A DNA stretch of 64,000 nucleotides. Origin: Wujia chipingensis (lineage in GTDB: Bacteria > Bacillota > Clostridia > Lachnospirales > Lachnospiraceae). The translations under genes and the position numbers were made by a program. Numbering within the stretch: position 1 is the first letter of the stretch; each line of letters begins with the position of its first letter. The notes beneath the pieces were generated by a model. It did no database searches and had not been told where the DNA came from. It saw only the letters and a program-made list of their open reading frames with translations. Positions 61,934 to 64,000 of the stretch are shown in pieces. The stretch covers positions 2,735,001 to 2,799,000 of the forward strand of contig NZ_CP060632.1 of the NCBI RefSeq assembly GCF_014337155.1. Direction: 5' to 3'.

Positions 61934-62876
61934 TCTTCTCACCTGTCAATCTCACATTACTTTCAAACATACGGTTAAATCCAAGCCATTCCGTCTTGTC
62001 TTCATTCTCCCGGATAATCTCGGTAAATGTCTGCAACTTCGCATCCATATTATCGGCATGTGCGAGTGCCATCGCCTCGATCAATGCTGGTTTCTTCGGT
62101 GAACCATATTCCAGTTCCCCGTGATGTGCCAGGATGCAGTGCTTCAGCTCATTTGCAAGCTTCGGTGGAAATCCTGGAATCTCACGCACCTTATCCGCAA
62201 TCATCATCGTACCCATCACAATATGTCCGACTAACTGTCCCTCGTCGGTGTAATCGTTCTGTGGGAAATCGGAAATCTCATCGACCTTACCGATGTCGTG
62301 ACAAATCGCTGCCGTCACAAGTAAATCATGATTGACAACCGGATAATTCGCTGCGATATATTCACATAATTTTGCAACCGATAAAGAATGTTCCAGCAGA
62401 CCGCCTATAAATCCATGATGAATGGACTTCGCTGCGGAATGCTTCTTGAACTTCTCCGCAAATGCCTTGTCTTCGACAAAGAACATTTCCAATAGTTTAT
62501 GTAAATACTGATTTTTTACACCCTGAATCAGTCCCAGTAATTCCTGATACATCGTATCAATATCTTTCGTTGAACATGGCATATAATCTGTCACATTGTA
62601 TTCGCCTTCATCCGCCACGCGCACACGCTTGACATTTAACTGCAATGCTCCGTTAAAGCTCGTTACCTGTGCGTCAACACGAATATAGTCCATCGGCTCG
62701 AAATGCGCAATCGCATTCGAAAGCTCCCAGATCTTTGCATCGACCGTTCCGGTCTTATCCTGAAGCTGCAAAGAGTAATATGTCTTTCCAGCCTTTGTCT
62801 TTGCTACCACTTTATTCTTACAGAGATAGATTTCCGATACCATCTCTCCATCACGCAATTCTTTGATATAATTCAT
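61926..62876 (-). CDS. yhaM: 3'-5' exoribonuclease YhaM family
   Basis: 316 aa. OB-fold domain (about 15-95: KTKAGKTYYSLQLQDKTGTVDAKIW split) followed by an HD domain with H in GLLEHSLSVAKLC, HD in AICHDIGK, and later His in HHGELEYGSP. AGAAAGAG precedes the ATG. Shortens mRNA 3' ends. Overlaps the radical SAM gene, and follows a 34-codon gene by 44 bp. Confidence 0.92.
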   Translation of the reverse strand: MNYIKELRDGEMVSEIYLCKNKVVAKTKAGKTYYSLQLQDKTGTVDAKIWELSNAIAHFEPMDYIRVDAQVTSFNGALQLNVKRVRVADEGEYNVTDYMPCSTKDIDTMYQELLGLIQGVKNQYLHKLLEMFFVEDKAFAEKFKKHSAAKSIHHGFIGGLLEHSLSVAKLCEYIAANYPVVNHDLLVTAAICHDIGKVDEISDFPQNDYTDEGQLVGHIVMGTMMIADKVREIPGFPPKLANELKHCILAHHGELEYGSPKKPALIEAMALAHADNMDAKLQTFTEIIRENEDKTEWLGFNRMFESNVRLTGEKNE

Positions 62877-62920
62877 GCTCTTTCTTCCTCCATCCTGCGC
62901 TTCACTCTTTCCTATTTATA

Positions 62921-63025
62921 TCACTTATATATACTTTTCGCAAGGGAGGATTCCTCCGCCTTCTTCGTCTTCGCACGTTCTTCCTGTATGTTCGTTGGCT
63001 CCATATTCTCAAACCAGTTTCCCAT
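62921..63025 (-). CDS. 34-aa charged micropeptide upstream of yhaM
   Basis: ATG at 63025 with GGAGGCGGG before it encodes MGNWFENMEPTNIQ, then a Lys/Glu-rich tail ending SLAKSIYK. Perfect RBS and normal codon use support it, despite its size. Lies directly upstream of yhaM in the same orientation; either a real small protein or a leader peptide. Confidence 0.6.
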   Translation of the reverse strand: MGNWFENMEPTNIQEERAKTKKAEESSLAKSIYK

Positions 63026-63159
63026 GCTCCCGCCTCCGATCATAAACCATAGCATACAACTTCTGAAAATGTAAAGCGTAAGTTTGGAACATTTAGAAAA
63101 AGTGAGTAATTATGCGAGTTTACGGGCAAAAATATTTTTATTTATGTGTTTAATAACGT

Positions 63160-63198
63160 TAAAAACGAAAGGCGTACTTCGCTATTAAAGTACACCTT
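63160..63198 (-). terminator. Terminator of the LRR gene
   Basis: On the minus strand AAGGTGTACTT pairs with AAGTACGCCTT (one G-T pair) around TAATAGCG, followed by TCGTTTTT. Confidence 0.85.
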
Positions 63199-63235
63199 CC
63201 GCCTTTGTTATTCTTATTCTTCAATTACATAATTA

Positions 63236-64000
63236 TTACTTCTTGATATAAGCCTTTGTATTCACAGACTGAATATTCTTATAGTTGTTCGCCGGTGCCG
63301 CGCTTCCCTTCGGTACCAAAACAATCTGGATGCCTTCGAGACGCTTCGCATATCCGGCAGTTCCTGCCTCTTCTCCGTTCTTTGCCCAGCCAAGCCAGCC
63401 GTAAGACTGTGCATGTACACGATAATATACATCAAAGCGGTTTGCCATCTCGCCATAAAGCTTGATCTGGATTGCTTCCAGCCGCTTTGCTTCTCCGCTT
63501 GTTCCGCTCATCGCACCATTCGTTACCGGATTCTGCCAGCCAAAGGACTGGACGTGAGTGCGGTAGGAAGTAGTAATTTTCCCCTCTACATCTTCAAATA
63601 TATAGCCATATTCCTTGGCATAAGACTCTGCGTACGAACCAGCATATCCCCGGATAGTTTTAAGATTCACGCACCCCCAAAAAGCACTATTCTCTATTTT
63701 CGTCACGCTTTCCAATCGTTGTTACTCCATCTGGTATAACAGCATACTCCAATAAAGCGCAATAATAAAATGCCTCATCACCTATTGTTGTCACACTGTC
63801 TGGTATTACAATACTTTTTAATAATCTACAATCCGCGAACGCACACTCGCCTATTTTCTTTACACCATCCGGGATCTCTACCGTTTTCAATTCTGTCTTG
63901 CTTTGAAATGCCCTATCCCCAATCTCGGTACATCTGCTTGGCATTACGACATCTGCACCGTTTGCCTTATATTTTGTAATCTTCGTTCCATCCCACTCAA
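63236..64000 (-). pseudogene. BspA-like LRR / ChW-repeat surface protein, frameshifted and truncated by the window edge
   Basis: Upstream part (from 64000, frame open to the edge) holds LRR_5 repeats: CTEIGDRAFQSK, VEIPDGVKKIGECAFADC, VIPDSVTTIGDEAFYYC, VIPDGVTTIG. The frame then stops, and a second frame (from about 63712) continues SVTKIENSAFWGCVNLKTIRGY, followed by two ChW repeats (HVQSFGWQNPVTNG and HAQSYGWLGWAKNG with EGIQIVL). The join around 63700-63720 lacks about one repeat. Either a true frameshift by repeat deletion or a sequence error. Confidence 0.75.

Overview
The window looks like a chromosomal piece of a gut Clostridia bacterium, most likely Lachnospiraceae. Supporting signs are GGAGG ribosome-binding sites on nearly every gene, an anaerobic (cbi-type) cobalamin pathway, rubredoxin and rubrerythrin oxygen defence, an EpsC-type serine acetyltransferase, YlmH, YhaM, BspA/DUF285 surface proteins, ChW repeats and a MobA/MobL mobilizable element. 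This placement is inference from gene content; no rRNA or tRNA gene was recognised.

Layout. (1) 1-1451: end of a polyferredoxin gene followed by a TlpA-like thioredoxin lipoprotein. (2) About 2600-13710: an integrative mobilizable element with tyrosine integrase, HTH repressor, excisionase, a recognisable oriT, a MobA/MobL relaxase, nested coiled-coil genes, and a Bce-type antimicrobial-peptide resistance cargo (response regulator, histidine kinase, ABC ATPase, FtsX-like permease). (3) On both sides of it (1542-2536 and 13273-20153) lies an AT-rich series of small, functionally unrelated, same-strand genes: acetyltransferases, membrane proteins, RhuM-Fic, TipA-like MerR, transglutaminase, DUF3267 peptidase, lipoprotein and DUF4143 ATPase. 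Their boundaries repeatedly carry a degenerate AAATTCC[GA][AG]TTT motif and truncated gene heads. (4) 20297-22750: gene debris, a bacteriohemerythrin, and a flavoredoxin-rubredoxin-rubrerythrin fusion that also carries an internal ribosome-binding site.

(5) 22748-38313: a minus-strand cobalamin cluster in the order cbiD, cbiFG, cbiH, cbiJ, cbiET, cbiA, cbiC, cobT, an unknown membrane-anchored gene, cobU, cobS, (a plus-strand lipoprotein), a second short cobU, cobC, cbiB. It covers most steps from the C-11 methylation stage to nucleotide-loop assembly; cbiL, cbiK/X, cbiP and the adenosyltransferase are not here. Its gaps hold repeats: a 38-bp tandem array of mini-ORFs before cbiA, a dispersed hairpin repeat around cbiFG and cbiD, and a set of ATTGGGG hairpins between cobU and cobS.

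(6) 38547-64000: a wall-anchored surface protein; an Agr-like LytTR/GHKL two-component system translationally coupled to an asparaginase; patatin and PlsC lipid genes; CorA; YlmH; a TrpXYZ-like ABC importer; an ECF sigma factor with its probable anti-sigma; a DUF285 protein; a 540-bp gap filled by two long hairpins; a PAS-GGDEF-EAL protein; a Zn-dependent phospholipase C-like protein; EpsC; MnmA; a TPR-DUF4037-DUF4125 protein; a second PlsC; a radical SAM protein; YhaM with a tiny leader gene; and a frameshifted BspA-like LRR/ChW gene running off the end.
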